64,000 nt of DNA from Gordonibacter sp. Marseille-P4307 (GCF_900604965.1 NZ_UWPD01000001.1:698642-762641); one strand, 5' to 3'. Counted from the stretch's first letter, positions 7,496 to 16,623 are shown. A program made the numbers and translations. Notes: generated by a model from the sequence alone, not told the origin.

Positions 7496-8884
7496 TCAGT
7501 TCGCCGGACTCCATATCTTCACGCGGCAGACCTGGGTTCTCTCTTCGTTTACGGGTTTGTAGTCAACGCTGGTAAATGTGACCAGCTTGGAATGTGCGCC
7601 CGTGGTGGCGGTGTACTCGCCGTAGGTATCCGCTCCGTCGTCAACGTCGATGGTGAAGTACGTTCCGCTTTCCAGGTCGACCAGCGCAACGGCGTAGGTA
7701 GACTTCACTACAAGCAGTTTGCCGCACCAGCACGGAGGAGCGGAGGGGGTTCGTCCGAATCGGAACCATAAAGCCGCATCGTAGTCGCCTTTGCGCGTAT
7801 CGCTCATTGGGCAGTAGGTTCCCATTTGGGATAGCCCTTCGCCCGAATTGTAGATTCGCTCGAGCGAGAACGAGAAGCCCTGGGGTCCGTAAGCCACGGA
7901 AAGGGGCGTCATGCCGGCGGGAAGGACGACGGAGTCTTCACGTTCGCGCGAGGCGGCCCCGAAGTACAGCAGCTCGAAGTGGGTCGGGTTTTCAGCCGAA
8001 CGGGCCGCAAACGATACGCCGTTCGCGGCTGCGTACAGAGGCGTGGCGGCGTTCTTGTGCGCGGTATGGATCTTCTCGGGGTCGTCAGACCCGAACGAGC
8101 AGGCGTACAGCGCGCAGGAGCCTTTCACGACCTTGTCCACGGCTTTGGGATTCACCAGCCAGAACGCGAACGATTCGGATGCAGCGAGCGTCGGGGTGTC
8201 GGTGGATGCGTCACCCGAGGCCGCCAAGACGGGCGATCCCGCCTTGGTTCCGGCAAGCGAAGCCGTGTAGATGCGCCAGGTGCCGTCGAGGATGTTCGCT
8301 TCGGTCCAGACGATTCCCGCAGAAGAGGCCCGCACATCGTATATCTCGAAATGCTCGGAGAGCCCCACCGGCTTCTCGATCACCGTAACCGGTCCACCCG
8401 CCTTGCCTATTTCGACGATGCCCACGCGCGCAAGGGGACTTCCCGTGTCGGAGGGAACGAGGCATGCGGCCACGGCATCGTCGCTGGCGAAGACGAGCGA
8501 TCCTAACGGCAGGTCGAACGAGCCGATTTGGCGCAGGTGAGCACTGTGGTCTTCGACCAGCTCGAAGTTGTCAAGCGTCTTCACGGAGCCTTCCGGCACG
8601 TTGAGCGACGCGATCTGCCGGCTCTTCTTCTCGGAATTGGACGTAGCGACTTTGATACCGCCTGCCACCAGGGCGATAGCCCCTACGCCGGCTGCTCCGT
8701 AGAGGAATTTCCTGCGCGATAGGAGCGTCTGCCCGTCGTCGGCTGCGGTGCCGCGCGGGCGGCGTGCGGCACCGGGGGGGTTCAGATGGTTTCCGCGTTG
8801 GCTGCGGACGCGCGCACGCGGCCGTCCCGCCGCACGGACGGAACGGTGGGTGTGCGTGCCGTTGTTTCTGCTGAAGCTGCTCAT
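7496..8884 (-). CDS. Tat-signal extracytoplasmic protein of unknown function
   Basis: A 462-aa protein I do not recognise. The first 50 residues are Arg/Asn-rich, then SRRKFLYGAAGVGA and a hydrophobic stretch form a twin-arginine-type signal or signal anchor (about residues 52-75). The remaining about 385 residues contain repeated short beta-strand-like segments with alternating hydrophobic and Ser/Thr/Gly residues, suggesting a beta-propeller-like fold; this is an inference from pattern only. I chose the ATG at 8884; the frame stays open upstream, but no better start has a ribosome site. It converges on purB with a 14-bp gap containing the palindrome GGAAGGCCTTCC, and diverges from the two-component genes. 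Confidence 0.7.
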   Translation of the reverse strand: MSSFSRNNGTHTHRSVRAAGRPRARVRSQRGNHLNPPGAARRPRGTAADDGQTLLSRRKFLYGAAGVGAIALVAGGIKVATSNSEKKSRQIASLNVPEGSVKTLDNFELVEDHSAHLRQIGSFDLPLGSLVFASDDAVAACLVPSDTGSPLARVGIVEIGKAGGPVTVIEKPVGLSEHFEIYDVRASSAGIVWTEANILDGTWRIYTASLAGTKAGSPVLAASGDASTDTPTLAASESFAFWLVNPKAVDKVVKGSCALYACSFGSDDPEKIHTAHKNAATPLYAAANGVSFAARSAENPTHFELLYFGAASREREDSVVLPAGMTPLSVAYGPQGFSFSLERIYNSGEGLSQMGTYCPMSDTRKGDYDAALWFRFGRTPSAPPCWCGKLLVVKSTYAVALVDLESGTYFTIDVDDGADTYGEYTATTGAHSKLVTFTSVDYKPVNEERTQVCRVKIWSPAN

Positions 8885-9031
8885 CGTATTGTTGATTTTG
8901 TCATTTAAAGCACGCTCTGCGCCGTTTAGCTGGGAATTGTTACAATAACCCCAAATGCAGCGCGTCGTTCGAGCTCGTTTCGGTGCGCTGCGCCGGCTTC
9001 TTTTCCTATATGAGGATGAGGTGATCTTGCT

Positions 9032-9748
9032 GTGAGCAACGAAACACGTCGCATTCTTCTGGTCGAAGATGAAAAAGCTATCCGCGATGCGGTGACCGCG
9101 TATCTCGAGCGCGAGAACTACTGGGTTACCGCGGTGGGCGATGGTCAGGAAGCCCTCGATGAGTTCGGAAAGCATCATTTCGACCTGGTTATTCTCGACC
9201 TCATGCTTCCCCGTGTTCCCGGTGAGCGCGTCTGCCGTGCCATTCGCGACAACTCCGACGTGCCTATCATCATGCTGACCGCAAAGGGCGAAGTCGAGGA
9301 TCGCATCATCGGCCTCGAACTTGGTGCGGATGACTACCTTATCAAGCCGTTCAGCCCCCGCGAGCTGGTTGCGCGCGCTCGTGCGCTGCTGCGCCGCGTT
9401 CATGCCGATTCCGAGCCCCAGCGCGAGGTTCTCGAGTTCGGCGACCTTACCATCGACGTATCGGGTCACAAGGTGCTGGTTCTGGGCAGCGAGGTCGATC
9501 TCACCGCCAGCGAGTTCAAGCTGCTCACCACGCTGTCCCGCTATCCGGGGCGCGTTTATTCGCGCATGGAGCTGGTTGAGAAGGTGCTGGGGTACGACTT
9601 CGAAGGGTACGAGCGCACCATCGACAGCCACGTGAAGAACCTGCGCGCCAAGATCGGCGACAACCCGCGCCATCCCAAGTGGCTGCACACCGTCCATGGG
9701 GTGGGCTACCGCTTTGAGGATCCTACGGCCGTCCCCTCAGACGAATAG
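9032..9748 (+). CDS. OmpR-family response regulator
   Basis: A 238-aa response regulator starting at GTG. The receiver domain (1-120) has the acidic pair EDE, the phosphoacceptor Asp in LVILDLMLPRVPGE, and the switch Thr and Lys in IIMLTAKG and DYLIKPF. The C-terminal winged helix (about 135-232) has the DLTASEFKLL and GYDFEGYERTIDSHVKNLR motifs of the OmpR/PhoB class. It is encoded 48 nt upstream of its presumed kinase. A TACAAT -10-like element lies near 8942. The stimulus cannot be read from sequence; MtrA-, WalR- and CseB-like roles are all possible. Confidence 0.93.
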   Translation: MSNETRRILLVEDEKAIRDAVTAYLERENYWVTAVGDGQEALDEFGKHHFDLVILDLMLPRVPGERVCRAIRDNSDVPIIMLTAKGEVEDRIIGLELGADDYLIKPFSPRELVARARALLRRVHADSEPQREVLEFGDLTIDVSGHKVLVLGSEVDLTASEFKLLTTLSRYPGRVYSRMELVEKVLGYDFEGYERTIDSHVKNLRAKIGDNPRHPKWLHTVHGVGYRFEDPTAVPSDE

Positions 9749-9796
9749 CGCCCGATTAGCAGGAGGTCCGCGCAGGGGGCCTCGTAAGGAATAGAC

Positions 9797-11281
9797 GTGT
9801 CCGATACCACCCAGCAACAGGAATCGCCGTCGCGCGAGCCGTCGAAGGGGAAGCGCTTCGCCACGCTGGCGCGCCTCACCTACACGACCCGCATGACGGT
9901 TTACTTCGCCTTGATCGCAGCGATGACGGCGCTCATCGCCATCGGGGTGGTGTCGTTTGTGTGGGAGCAGTACTTCCAGATGTACACGCGCGACAACATG
10001 CAGGCGCTGGCCGAGTCCACCGCCGAGCAGATCGCGTTGCGCTACGCCCAGTACGGGTCGTACAATTCCTCGTCGATAGCTCCGGCCGATTACGCGGCAA
10101 GCGTGTATCGGGGTATGGGCGTGCAGGTGGTCGATGCCGATGGCAAGGTGGTGTACGACTCCACCGTCATCCAGGCGGTTGACGGAGACGGCGGCAACGT
10201 CGAGCTGCCTTCGCTGGCCCCCAAGCACGGCACGGGCAACACCGCGCGTTCTCCTATCGTCGTTTCCAACCAGGCCATCGGATCGGTGCGCGTATGGGTC
10301 GAGGGGTCCGACACGCTGCTGCGCGAGGCCGACCGCGAATTCCGAGACCGGTCGTATCAGGCTATGATCTGGGCTACCGTTATCGCCATCATTCTCGCGT
10401 CGCTTATCGGGTACCTGTTCGCCCGCAACCTCGTGCGCCCCATCAAGCGCATGACCGATACCGCCATGGCCATGAAGGAAGGCAACCTGTCGGCTCGCAC
10501 GGGACTGACCGGCGACGACGAGGTTGCCGAGCTGGCCAAAACTTTTGACGCGATGGCCGAATCCGTCGAACGCGATAGGCAGCTCGAGTGCCGCCTGACC
10601 ACCGATGTGGCGCATGAGTTGCGCACGCCGCTCATGGCGATTCAGTCTACGGTCGAGGCGATGGTCGATGGCGTGTATCCCGCCGATGAAGAGCATCTCG
10701 ACATCGTGAACTCCGAGGTTCAGCGGTTAAGCCGCCTGGTCGATTCCCTGCTTAAGCTCTCGCGTCTCGAGAACCGCTCGATGCCGCTGAAAGAAGAGCT
10801 GGTCGATGTGGGCGAGCTGATCGCCGCGATCGTGACTACACACGATTCGTACGTGCGCGAGTCCGGCTTGACGTTGGTATACGATGCCGATCCGGGCGTG
10901 TGCGTTATGGGGGATCCCGATATGATCCGCCAGGCCACGGCGAACCTCGTTTCCAATGCCGTGCGCTACACCCCTGAGGGCACCATCACCGTGAGCGTCA
11001 AACGCGAAGGGGGCATGGCCGCCATTTCCGTATCCGATACGGGCGTGGGTTTGTCTCCCGAGGAAGCGAAGATGGTGTTCGATCGGTTCTGGCGCGCCGA
11101 CGAGCACCGCAACCGCGAAAGCGGGGGCTTGGGCATCGGGTTGTCGGTAGTCAAGGAGATCGTCGAGCGTCATCACGGTCGCGTGGGGGTCGAGGGCGAG
11201 AAGGGCGTCGGGGCTCGCTTCACCCTGTATCTTCCGCTGTACGACGAGCGATCCAAGCAGAGACAGGCGCGCAAGCGCTAG
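9797..11281 (+). CDS. Membrane sensor histidine kinase
   Basis: A 494-aa kinase with a GTG start preceded by TAAGGA. Two transmembrane helices (about 34-57 and 189-212) flank an extracellular sensor loop of about 130 residues. A HAMP domain follows (about 213-265), then HisKA with the H box DVAHELRTPLMAIQ (His near 273), and HATPase with N box NLVSNAVRYTPEG, G1 DTGVGL and G2 GLGIGLSV. It should phosphorylate the regulator encoded just upstream. All catalytic motifs look intact. Confidence 0.93.
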   Translation: MSDTTQQQESPSREPSKGKRFATLARLTYTTRMTVYFALIAAMTALIAIGVVSFVWEQYFQMYTRDNMQALAESTAEQIALRYAQYGSYNSSSIAPADYAASVYRGMGVQVVDADGKVVYDSTVIQAVDGDGGNVELPSLAPKHGTGNTARSPIVVSNQAIGSVRVWVEGSDTLLREADREFRDRSYQAMIWATVIAIILASLIGYLFARNLVRPIKRMTDTAMAMKEGNLSARTGLTGDDEVAELAKTFDAMAESVERDRQLECRLTTDVAHELRTPLMAIQSTVEAMVDGVYPADEEHLDIVNSEVQRLSRLVDSLLKLSRLENRSMPLKEELVDVGELIAAIVTTHDSYVRESGLTLVYDADPGVCVMGDPDMIRQATANLVSNAVRYTPEGTITVSVKREGGMAAISVSDTGVGLSPEEAKMVFDRFWRADEHRNRESGGLGIGLSVVKEIVERHHGRVGVEGEKGVGARFTLYLPLYDERSKQRQARKR

Positions 11282-11392
11282 CTTCCTCGCTTTTTGACGG
11301 GAAAAGATGCCGATGACGTGACTGCGCCGCGGATCATGCGGGATAATGGCGCTTGTCTGTTGGTGGGCAAGCGCGAAGGGAAGCGAGCGACT

Positions 11393-12265
11393 GTGAGCGT
11401 AATCGACATCAAGCCCGATGCTCAGGGCAAAGTGAGGGATCTGTACGATCTGGGCGACAAGCTGCTATTGGTGGCAACCGACCGCATCTCGGCGTTCGAC
11501 TACATCCTTCCCGACGAGATTCCCGGCAAGGGCATCGTGCTCACGCAGCTGTCGTGCTTTTGGTTCGAGCTGCTTGCCGGCGTGGTGGAGAATCATCTCA
11601 TATCGTCTGACGTGGCCGATCTGCCCGAGCGCTTCAAACCCTATGCCGACTACCTGCGTGGACGCTTCATGTTGGTGAAAAAGGCCGAGATGTTTCCCGT
11701 CGAGTGCATCGTGCGCGGATACTTGGCCGGCAGCGGATTGAAAGAGTACGACGACCGGGGGACCGTGTGCGGGATATCGCTGCCTGCGGGCCTGGTGAAT
11801 TCGTCCAAGCTGGTCGAACCCATCTACACGCCCTCGACCAAGGCCGAAGTGGGGGGCCACGACGAGAACATTAGCTTCGAGCGCACCGCCCAGCTGATGG
11901 GCGAGCAGGATGCGGCTGCTCTGCGCGATCTGTCGCTTGAGGTGTATACCGCCGCCCGCGACCACGCGGCTGAAAACGGCATCATCATTGCGGATACCAA
12001 GTTCGAGTTCGGACGCGTCGGCGGCAAGATCGTTCTGGCCGACGAGGTGCTCACTCCCGATTCCTCTCGTTTCTGGCCCGGCGATGCGTACGAAGAGGGC
12101 AAAGACCAGCCCAGTTTCGACAAGCAGTTCGTGCGCGATTGGCTGAGCGCTCATTGGGACCGTCAGGGCACCCCTCCCCATCTTCCGCAGGACGTCATCG
12201 AGAAAACCGCCGAGAAGTACGTGCAGGCCTACGAGAAGATCACCGGTCGTCCGTTTACGTACTAA
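11393..12265 (+). CDS. purC: Phosphoribosylaminoimidazole-succinocarboxamide synthase
   Basis: SAICAR synthetase, 290 aa, joins CAIR and aspartate using ATP in IMP biosynthesis. Recognisable parts are the N-terminal GKVRDLYDLGDKLLLVATDRISAFD, the VECIVRGYLAGSG motif and IADTKFEFG near residue 205. The start is taken as GTG at 11393, giving the usual N-terminus and preceded by GAAGGGA. An in-frame upstream start at 11294 would add 33 poorly conserved residues. A GATAAT element lies at about 11342. It is downstream of the histidine kinase but probably has its own promoter. Confidence 0.96.
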   Translation: MSVIDIKPDAQGKVRDLYDLGDKLLLVATDRISAFDYILPDEIPGKGIVLTQLSCFWFELLAGVVENHLISSDVADLPERFKPYADYLRGRFMLVKKAEMFPVECIVRGYLAGSGLKEYDDRGTVCGISLPAGLVNSSKLVEPIYTPSTKAEVGGHDENISFERTAQLMGEQDAAALRDLSLEVYTAARDHAAENGIIIADTKFEFGRVGGKIVLADEVLTPDSSRFWPGDAYEEGKDQPSFDKQFVRDWLSAHWDRQGTPPHLPQDVIEKTAEKYVQAYEKITGRPFTY

Positions 12266-12295
12266 GCACGCAGCAATTCAAGGAGCAGTTCGAGC

Positions 12296-12883
12296 ATGAG
12301 TCAGCGCAACCCTCTCAACGAGCGTTACACCACTGAAGACAGGATGGGAAAAACGCGCAAAAGCGCCGCATCGGCCAAGCCGGCGGCCAAACGCGCAGCG
12401 ACGGTGCGTTCGGCACCCCAGAAAACGAAGAAGGAGAAGCGCGCCGAGCAGCGCGAACGCGAACGCAAGGCCGATGAGAAGCGCTATCGGGCCCAGCGGG
12501 ATCTGTACAACGTGCCCACCGAAGAGTACAGGCGGCTCCGTCGCACCTGGTGGATCGTGCTGGTGGCGGCCGTTGCCTGCACGGTTCTGTCGTTCGCCCT
12601 TTCTGCCGTTTCGGGCCTCGAGACCGTCTCGACGGTGTTTTTGGTCGTGGGATACGCCCTGATCCTGTTCGCTCTCTACATCGATTTCGGGAAAACCCGC
12701 AAGCTGCGCAAACAGTACGCCGCCCAGGTTGCGAAGAACAAGTCGAAGGCCGTCCGAGCTGAGCAGAAACGCGCCCGCGCTGAACAGCGCGCCCTCGAAT
12801 CGGAGGCGAAAGAGAATCCCGAGGGTGCGGCAGGCGAGGAGCCCCGGGGAAAGGGCGTGTTTTCAAAGCTGTTCAAACGATAG
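12296..12883 (+). CDS. Small membrane protein with basic tails
   Basis: A 195-aa protein I cannot assign. The first 75 residues are very rich in Lys, Arg, Ala and Glu, then two hydrophobic helices (about 84-105 and 112-130) separated by a short loop, then another Lys/Ala/Glu-rich, coiled-coil-like tail. Both tails would sit in the cytoplasm with a hairpin in the membrane. The ATG follows AAGGAGCAG, 30 nt after purC, so it is likely in the purC transcript. A terminator follows. Similar short proteins sit beside housekeeping genes in actinobacteria; function unknown. Confidence 0.7.
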   Translation: MSQRNPLNERYTTEDRMGKTRKSAASAKPAAKRAATVRSAPQKTKKEKRAEQRERERKADEKRYRAQRDLYNVPTEEYRRLRRTWWIVLVAAVACTVLSFALSAVSGLETVSTVFLVVGYALILFALYIDFGKTRKLRKQYAAQVAKNKSKAVRAEQKRARAEQRALESEAKENPEGAAGEEPRGKGVFSKLFKR

Positions 12884-12910
12884 CGAAAAAACGCGGACAA
12901 GGTTGCGAAG

Positions 12911-12951
12911 AGTCCCGGTTGCCTTTGGTCGAGGCGGCCCGGACTTTTTTC
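12911..12951 (+). terminator. Terminator after the purC transcript
   Basis: A 12-bp imperfect stem, AGTCCCGGTTGCC with GGCGGCCCGGACT, has a loop of about 10 nt and is followed by six Ts. It abuts the stop codon of the convergent queuosine transporter gene. Confidence 0.75.
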
Positions 12952-13665
12952 CTAGGCGGCGTCGAAGGCCGACGCCTCGTTTCCGATCTGGGCCTTCGCG
13001 TGGCTTTTCCGCGTGAGGAAGTAGAAGAGGGGCGTATCGAGCGCGGCCATCGCGAACTTGAGGATATACTGGCCCACCATCATGGCTCCCAGCGTGGGGA
13101 GCATGGAGGAATCGAACAGCCATCCGAAACCGAATCCGAAGCTGATTCCGATGAACACCACCGTATCGATGATCTGCGAAGTCATTGTCGAAGCATTGTT
13201 CCAGATCCAGCGCTTTTTAGGAGCTGTGGCTTCGTCTTTGGTCATGAAACGGTTGCGTAGTCGGTGGAACACTTGAACATCCCATGACTGGGATAGCAGA
13301 TACGCGGTCATGCTGCCGACGACGAACACGGCGTTTTGACCCAGCAGCATGTCGTAGGCCGACTGCATATCGGGGTTCACGGCGGGGAGGGCTTGCGTGA
13401 TAAGTATGAGAACGAGGGCGATCAGCTGGCAGGCGAAGCCGCCCCATACGATCGTCTGGGCCTCCTTGCGGCCCCAGATCTCTCCGATCACGTCGGTCAT
13501 GAGGTAGGTGATGGCGTAGCACAGCGCGGCGCCGGGGACGGCGATGGTGCTTCCGAACAGGGGAATACCGGTTTGGACGGTTTTGGCGGTCACCATGTTC
13601 GAGACCACCAGCGACACGGCGAACACCATGGCGCACAGCATGAGGTTGCGATTCGTTCTCTTCAT
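12952..13665 (-). CDS. yhhQ: Queuosine precursor transporter, YhhQ/VUT family
   Basis: A 237-aa inner-membrane protein with about six hydrophobic helices, of the VUT_1/YhhQ family, which imports queuosine precursors such as preQ0 or preQ1. Family features are the N-terminal VVSNMVTAKTVQ segment, the acidic helix motif TYLMTDVIGEIWGRKEA, and the WNNAST motif in the C-terminal half. It lies downstream of queF-queC on the same strand, but a 110-bp gap with a probable preQ1 riboswitch separates them, so it has its own ligand control. The start ATG is 5 nt beyond the riboswitch-embedded AAGGA. Confidence 0.9.
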   Translation of the reverse strand: MKRTNRNLMLCAMVFAVSLVVSNMVTAKTVQTGIPLFGSTIAVPGAALCYAITYLMTDVIGEIWGRKEAQTIVWGGFACQLIALVLILITQALPAVNPDMQSAYDMLLGQNAVFVVGSMTAYLLSQSWDVQVFHRLRNRFMTKDEATAPKKRWIWNNASTMTSQIIDTVVFIGISFGFGFGWLFDSSMLPTLGAMMVGQYILKFAMAALDTPLFYFLTRKSHAKAQIGNEASAFDAA

Positions 13666-13671
13666 GTGTCA

Positions 13672-13707
13672 TCCTTAGTTTTTTATGGTTGGATTTCGCG
13701 AACAACC
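13672..13707 (-). ncRNA. Probable preQ1-I riboswitch controlling the queuosine transporter
   Basis: Read on the minus strand, GGTTG pairs with CAACC (P1) around an 11-nt loop TTCGCGAAATC, followed by ATAAAAAACTAAGGA. The A-rich tail matches the conserved 3' part of class I preQ1 riboswitches (B. subtilis queC ends in ATAAAAAACTAA), and it carries the Shine-Dalgarno AAGGA, so ligand-induced pseudoknot folding would hide the ribosome site. The L1 loop starts with TTC as in the family, but the bases expected to pair with CTAAGG are only a partial match. Position directly before a preQ1-pathway gene supports the call. Confidence 0.72.
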
Positions 13708-13750
13708 CCCGTCGAAGCGGGAACGCGCCATTCGGGCGCGGGTGCCTATT

Positions 13751-14470
13751 CTAGGCGTATTCCAGCGGATCGTCTATACCGTTGGCTCGAAAAGCCGCGA
13801 TGCGGTCAATGCAGGTTCCGCATGTTCCACAGGGCTTCGAGCTTCCCTCGTAGCACGACCAGGTGAGATGGTAGGGCACTTGCATATCGAGGCCGCACTT
13901 GACCACGGCTGCCTTGTTGACGTGGACAAACGGCGCCTCGAGCGAGACAAGCCCGTAGGTTCCCAGCTCGATCGCGCGACCCATGGTGCCGACGAATTCG
14001 GCGGAGCAGTCCGGGTAGGCGCTTCCGGCCGCATCGTCGGCGTGGGCTCCCAGATAGAGGAGCACGCGTCGATCGGGATAGATGGACAGGGCGAATGCCG
14101 CGGCGGCAGAGAGCATGAGCCCGTTGCGGAACGGAACGTACGTGCTGACGGGTCCCTCTTCGCGCCCTTGGATCTGTTGGCCGTAGCTTTCGTGCTCGAT
14201 GGGATGGGAGCTGCGGGCCATAAGCGCGTTGGTTGACGCCGCAAGTGCGTTGGAGAGATCCAGCATATGCTGCGCAACCTGGTAATGCTTGGCAACCGCT
14301 TGTGCGCTCTCGAGCTCCCGGACGTGTTTTTGCCCGTAGCTTACACCCAGCGCCGTCACGTTTTCGGCGCCGAAGCGCTTTACGGCCAACGCCAGGCAGG
14401 TTGTGGAGTCGATGCCCCCGCTCGAGAGGATGACGGCGCATGAGGCTACGGGCAAAGCGGGACTATCCAT
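13751..14470 (-). CDS. queC: 7-cyano-7-deazaguanine synthase
   Basis: A 239-aa ATP-dependent enzyme that turns 7-carboxy-7-deazaguanine into preQ0. The PP-loop is VILSSGGIDSTT (SGGIDS rather than the commoner SGGLDS), and the C-terminal zinc site has the Cys cluster WSCYEGSSKPCGTCGTC. GVSYGQKHVRELESA and YVPFRNGLML are further QueC motifs. Its ATG overlaps the queF stop by 1 nt (TAATG), so the two are translationally coupled. queD and queE are not in this window. Confidence 0.96.
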   Translation of the reverse strand: MDSPALPVASCAVILSSGGIDSTTCLALAVKRFGAENVTALGVSYGQKHVRELESAQAVAKHYQVAQHMLDLSNALAASTNALMARSSHPIEHESYGQQIQGREEGPVSTYVPFRNGLMLSAAAAFALSIYPDRRVLLYLGAHADDAAGSAYPDCSAEFVGTMGRAIELGTYGLVSLEAPFVHVNKAAVVKCGLDMQVPYHLTWSCYEGSSKPCGTCGTCIDRIAAFRANGIDDPLEYA

Positions 14471-14967
14471 TAGCGCGCACCATCTCCCGCATCGAGGTCG
14501 GAAAGCTGCTCGAACATGCGGGCCTTCGCCGTACGCTCGTATCCAAAATCAGGATTTGCCCAGTTTGCAAAGGGATAGATTGAAATTCCCCCGCGTGGGT
14601 AGAACATCCCGCGCACTTCGATGTACTTGGGTTCCATCAGCTTTGCCAAGTCGTTCAGAATGACGTTGGTGACGTCTTCGTGGAAGTCGCCGTGGTTGCG
14701 AAACGAGAACAGGTACAGTTTTAGCGACTTGCTTTCGACCATTTTCACGTGGGGGATGTAGTTGATGTAGAGCGTGGCGAAGTCGGGCTGTCCGGTGATG
14801 GGGCACAGCGTGGTGAACTCGGGACAGCGGAACGTGACCATGTAGTCGCGGTCGGTATGCTTGTTCTCGAACGTTTCCAAGACGGTGGGGTCGTAGTCGG
14901 GCGAATAGACGGTGCCCTGGTTTCCCAGCAGGGTAAGGCCTTCGCTTTTTCGGTTCTCTGAAGCCAC
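14470..14967 (-). CDS. queF: NADPH-dependent 7-cyano-7-deazaguanine reductase
   Basis: A 165-aa type I (YkvM-like) QueF that reduces preQ0 to preQ1. The catalytic Cys lies in [12 protein letters not shown], and the QueF substrate motif [20 protein letters not shown] follows. Length is typical for the unimodular type. It starts with GTG after AAGGAGAAAGG; on the minus strand a TATAGT element lies near 15005-15010, about 40 nt upstream of the start, as a candidate -10. It leads the queF-queC operon. Confidence 0.96.
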   Translation of the reverse strand: MASENRKSEGLTLLGNQGTVYSPDYDPTVLETFENKHTDRDYMVTFRCPEFTTLCPITGQPDFATLYINYIPHVKMVESKSLKLYLFSFRNHGDFHEDVTNVILNDLAKLMEPKYIEVRGMFYPRGGISIYPFANWANPDFGYERTAKARMFEQLSDLDAGDGAR

Positions 14968-15109
14968 GTGGCTGCCTTTCTCCTTGGGTGTTGTGCGCTA
15001 CGACTATAGCAATACTGTGTGGGGTCTGGGTGGGCGGCGGAGCTCGTCTTTATAATGAAACCTTTGCAGGCGGCGTTTTACGCTGGCTGTGCCGACTGAA
15101 AGGAGCCTG

Positions 15110-15976
15110 ATGCCGGCGCGTGATTCACGCAACATGCGTCCGAGGCGCCGCCGAACGGCGCCCGTGGGGCCTGTCGTTGCGGCCGTCATGGCGATCGCGG
15201 TTCTGCTTGCCCTGTTCGGTCCCGCGCGCTGCTTGTCGAGTTCGCCTTCTGCAGCGCAGGGGGGTTCCGGAGGACTCTCCGAGCTTCCGCGCAACCAGTA
15301 TCGCTGGACCGGCCTCGAACGCACTAACGACAGGCTGGCTTATACGGTAGACGGTCGGGTCCTCTCCCGTGTGGGTGTCGATGTTTCCAGCAACCAGGGC
15401 GCGGTGGATTGGAACGCGGTTGCCAACGACGGTATCGAGTTCGCCTACATTCGCCTGGGGTATCGCGGAACGGCTACGGGCGTCATGATGATCGACGAGA
15501 ACTTCGAAGCGAACCTACAAGGAGCCCGTGCTGCCGGCTTGGATTGCGGTGCGTACTATTTCTCCCAGGCCGTCAGCGTCGAAGAGGCGCGGGAAGAGGC
15601 CCAGGCGGTTATCGACCAACTGGGGGGTCGCCCGCTGCAGCTTCCCGTGGTGTTCGACTCCGAAACCAGTGCGGCGGGGACGGGCGTATCGCGCACGGCC
15701 GATCTGGACAGTCAGCAGATAAGCGATATCGCGCTGGCTTTCTGCGAGCGCATCGAGGCGGCGGGGTACCGTCCGATGGTGTACGGCAACGCTTCTGATT
15801 TGGGGCGCTACGACTTGCTTAGAGTGATGGAGCATCCTCTGTGGTGGGCCGAGTACGATGCGGGGGTTCCCACCACCATTCTCGACTTCAAAGTTTGGCA
15901 GTACACCAACAAGGGAAGCGTCAAGGGGATTTCCGGATCGGTGGATTTGAACATCGAGATGTCGAGGGTTTTCTAG
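15110..15976 (+). CDS. GH25 family lysozyme, signal-anchored
   Basis: A 288-aa glycoside hydrolase family 25 (1,4-beta-N-acetylmuramidase). A basic N-terminus and hydrophobic segment at residues 20-42 form a signal anchor or signal peptide. The GH25 domain spans about 88-288: the first catalytic Asp region is VGVDVSSNQGAVDW, then FAYIRLGYRG, and VVFDSE carries the catalytic Glu; the family more often has DxE here. WQYTNKGSVKGISGSVDLN is the usual end. The ATG at 15110 follows AAAGGAG. A TATAAT at 15051-15056 lies upstream. It may act in wall turnover. Confidence 0.92.
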   Translation: MPARDSRNMRPRRRRTAPVGPVVAAVMAIAVLLALFGPARCLSSSPSAAQGGSGGLSELPRNQYRWTGLERTNDRLAYTVDGRVLSRVGVDVSSNQGAVDWNAVANDGIEFAYIRLGYRGTATGVMMIDENFEANLQGARAAGLDCGAYYFSQAVSVEEAREEAQAVIDQLGGRPLQLPVVFDSETSAAGTGVSRTADLDSQQISDIALAFCERIEAAGYRPMVYGNASDLGRYDLLRVMEHPLWWAEYDAGVPTTILDFKVWQYTNKGSVKGISGSVDLNIEMSRVF

Positions 15977-15981
15977 CCTGT

Positions 15982-16623
15982 TTATCGCGGGAGGGGCAGC
16001 CGCTCGGAAACGTCCAGCTCCCAGTGGTTGATATCCAGCCAGCGTCCGAACTTGCAACCGACCTCGTGCAGCGTTCCGCGGTACTCGAAGCCGAAACGCC
16101 GATGAAGCTGTTCGCTGGCATCGTTTCCGCCGGTTATCACCGACACGATGCGGTGGGTGCGCCCGTCTGATTGCGCTGCCCGTATCAAATGCCCCATAAG
16201 CTTCGCACCGATTCCGCGACCGCGCCCGTCGGGGTGCACGTACACGGATAGCTCGACGGTGGGGCTGAAAGCGTCTTTGTCCCGATAGGGCGACAGGCAT
16301 GCGAACCCGAGCACATCCCCGCCGTATTCGGCAACGACGAGGGGGTGGTTGTTGCGGTTGTGGCGCAGGGCGAATGCCCGCCATGCGGCGGCGTCGACCG
16401 GTTCGATATCGAAGGTGGCCACACCGTGTTCAACTTCATGGTTGTAGATGCTTCGCGTCGATTCCAGATCAGACGGGATATCGGGCGACAGGGGGCGAAT
16501 CGTCAGGCTGCGGGCGGCGGCACGGCGCTTGATGGCGGAGGCATCTGCCCGGCAGGCTTGAGGATAGGCGGCGTGCGGATTATCGGCGCTCGGCAAAAGG
16601 GATCGTCTCCAGCGACTCTTCAT
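15982..16623 (-). CDS. GNAT-family N-acetyltransferase
   Basis: An acetyltransferase of the phosphinothricin/methionine-sulfoximine (PatA/MnaT-like) subgroup. The core begins LTIRPLSPDIP and has the acetyl-CoA motif A VHPDGRGRGIGAKLM; the NHEVEHGVATFDIEP segment is typical of this subgroup. The start is uncertain: the only ATG near the domain (16623) lies 44 nt inside the upstream symporter gene, has no ribosome site, and would give a 40-residue tail before the domain. A CTG just before ACG ATT CGC is another possibility. It converges with the GH25 gene, only 5 nt apart. Confidence 0.8.
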   Translation of the reverse strand: MKSRWRRSLLPSADNPHAAYPQACRADASAIKRRAAARSLTIRPLSPDIPSDLESTRSIYNHEVEHGVATFDIEPVDAAAWRAFALRHNRNNHPLVVAEYGGDVLGFACLSPYRDKDAFSPTVELSVYVHPDGRGRGIGAKLMGHLIRAAQSDGRTHRIVSVITGGNDASEQLHRRFGFEYRGTLHEVGCKFGRWLDINHWELDVSERLPLPR

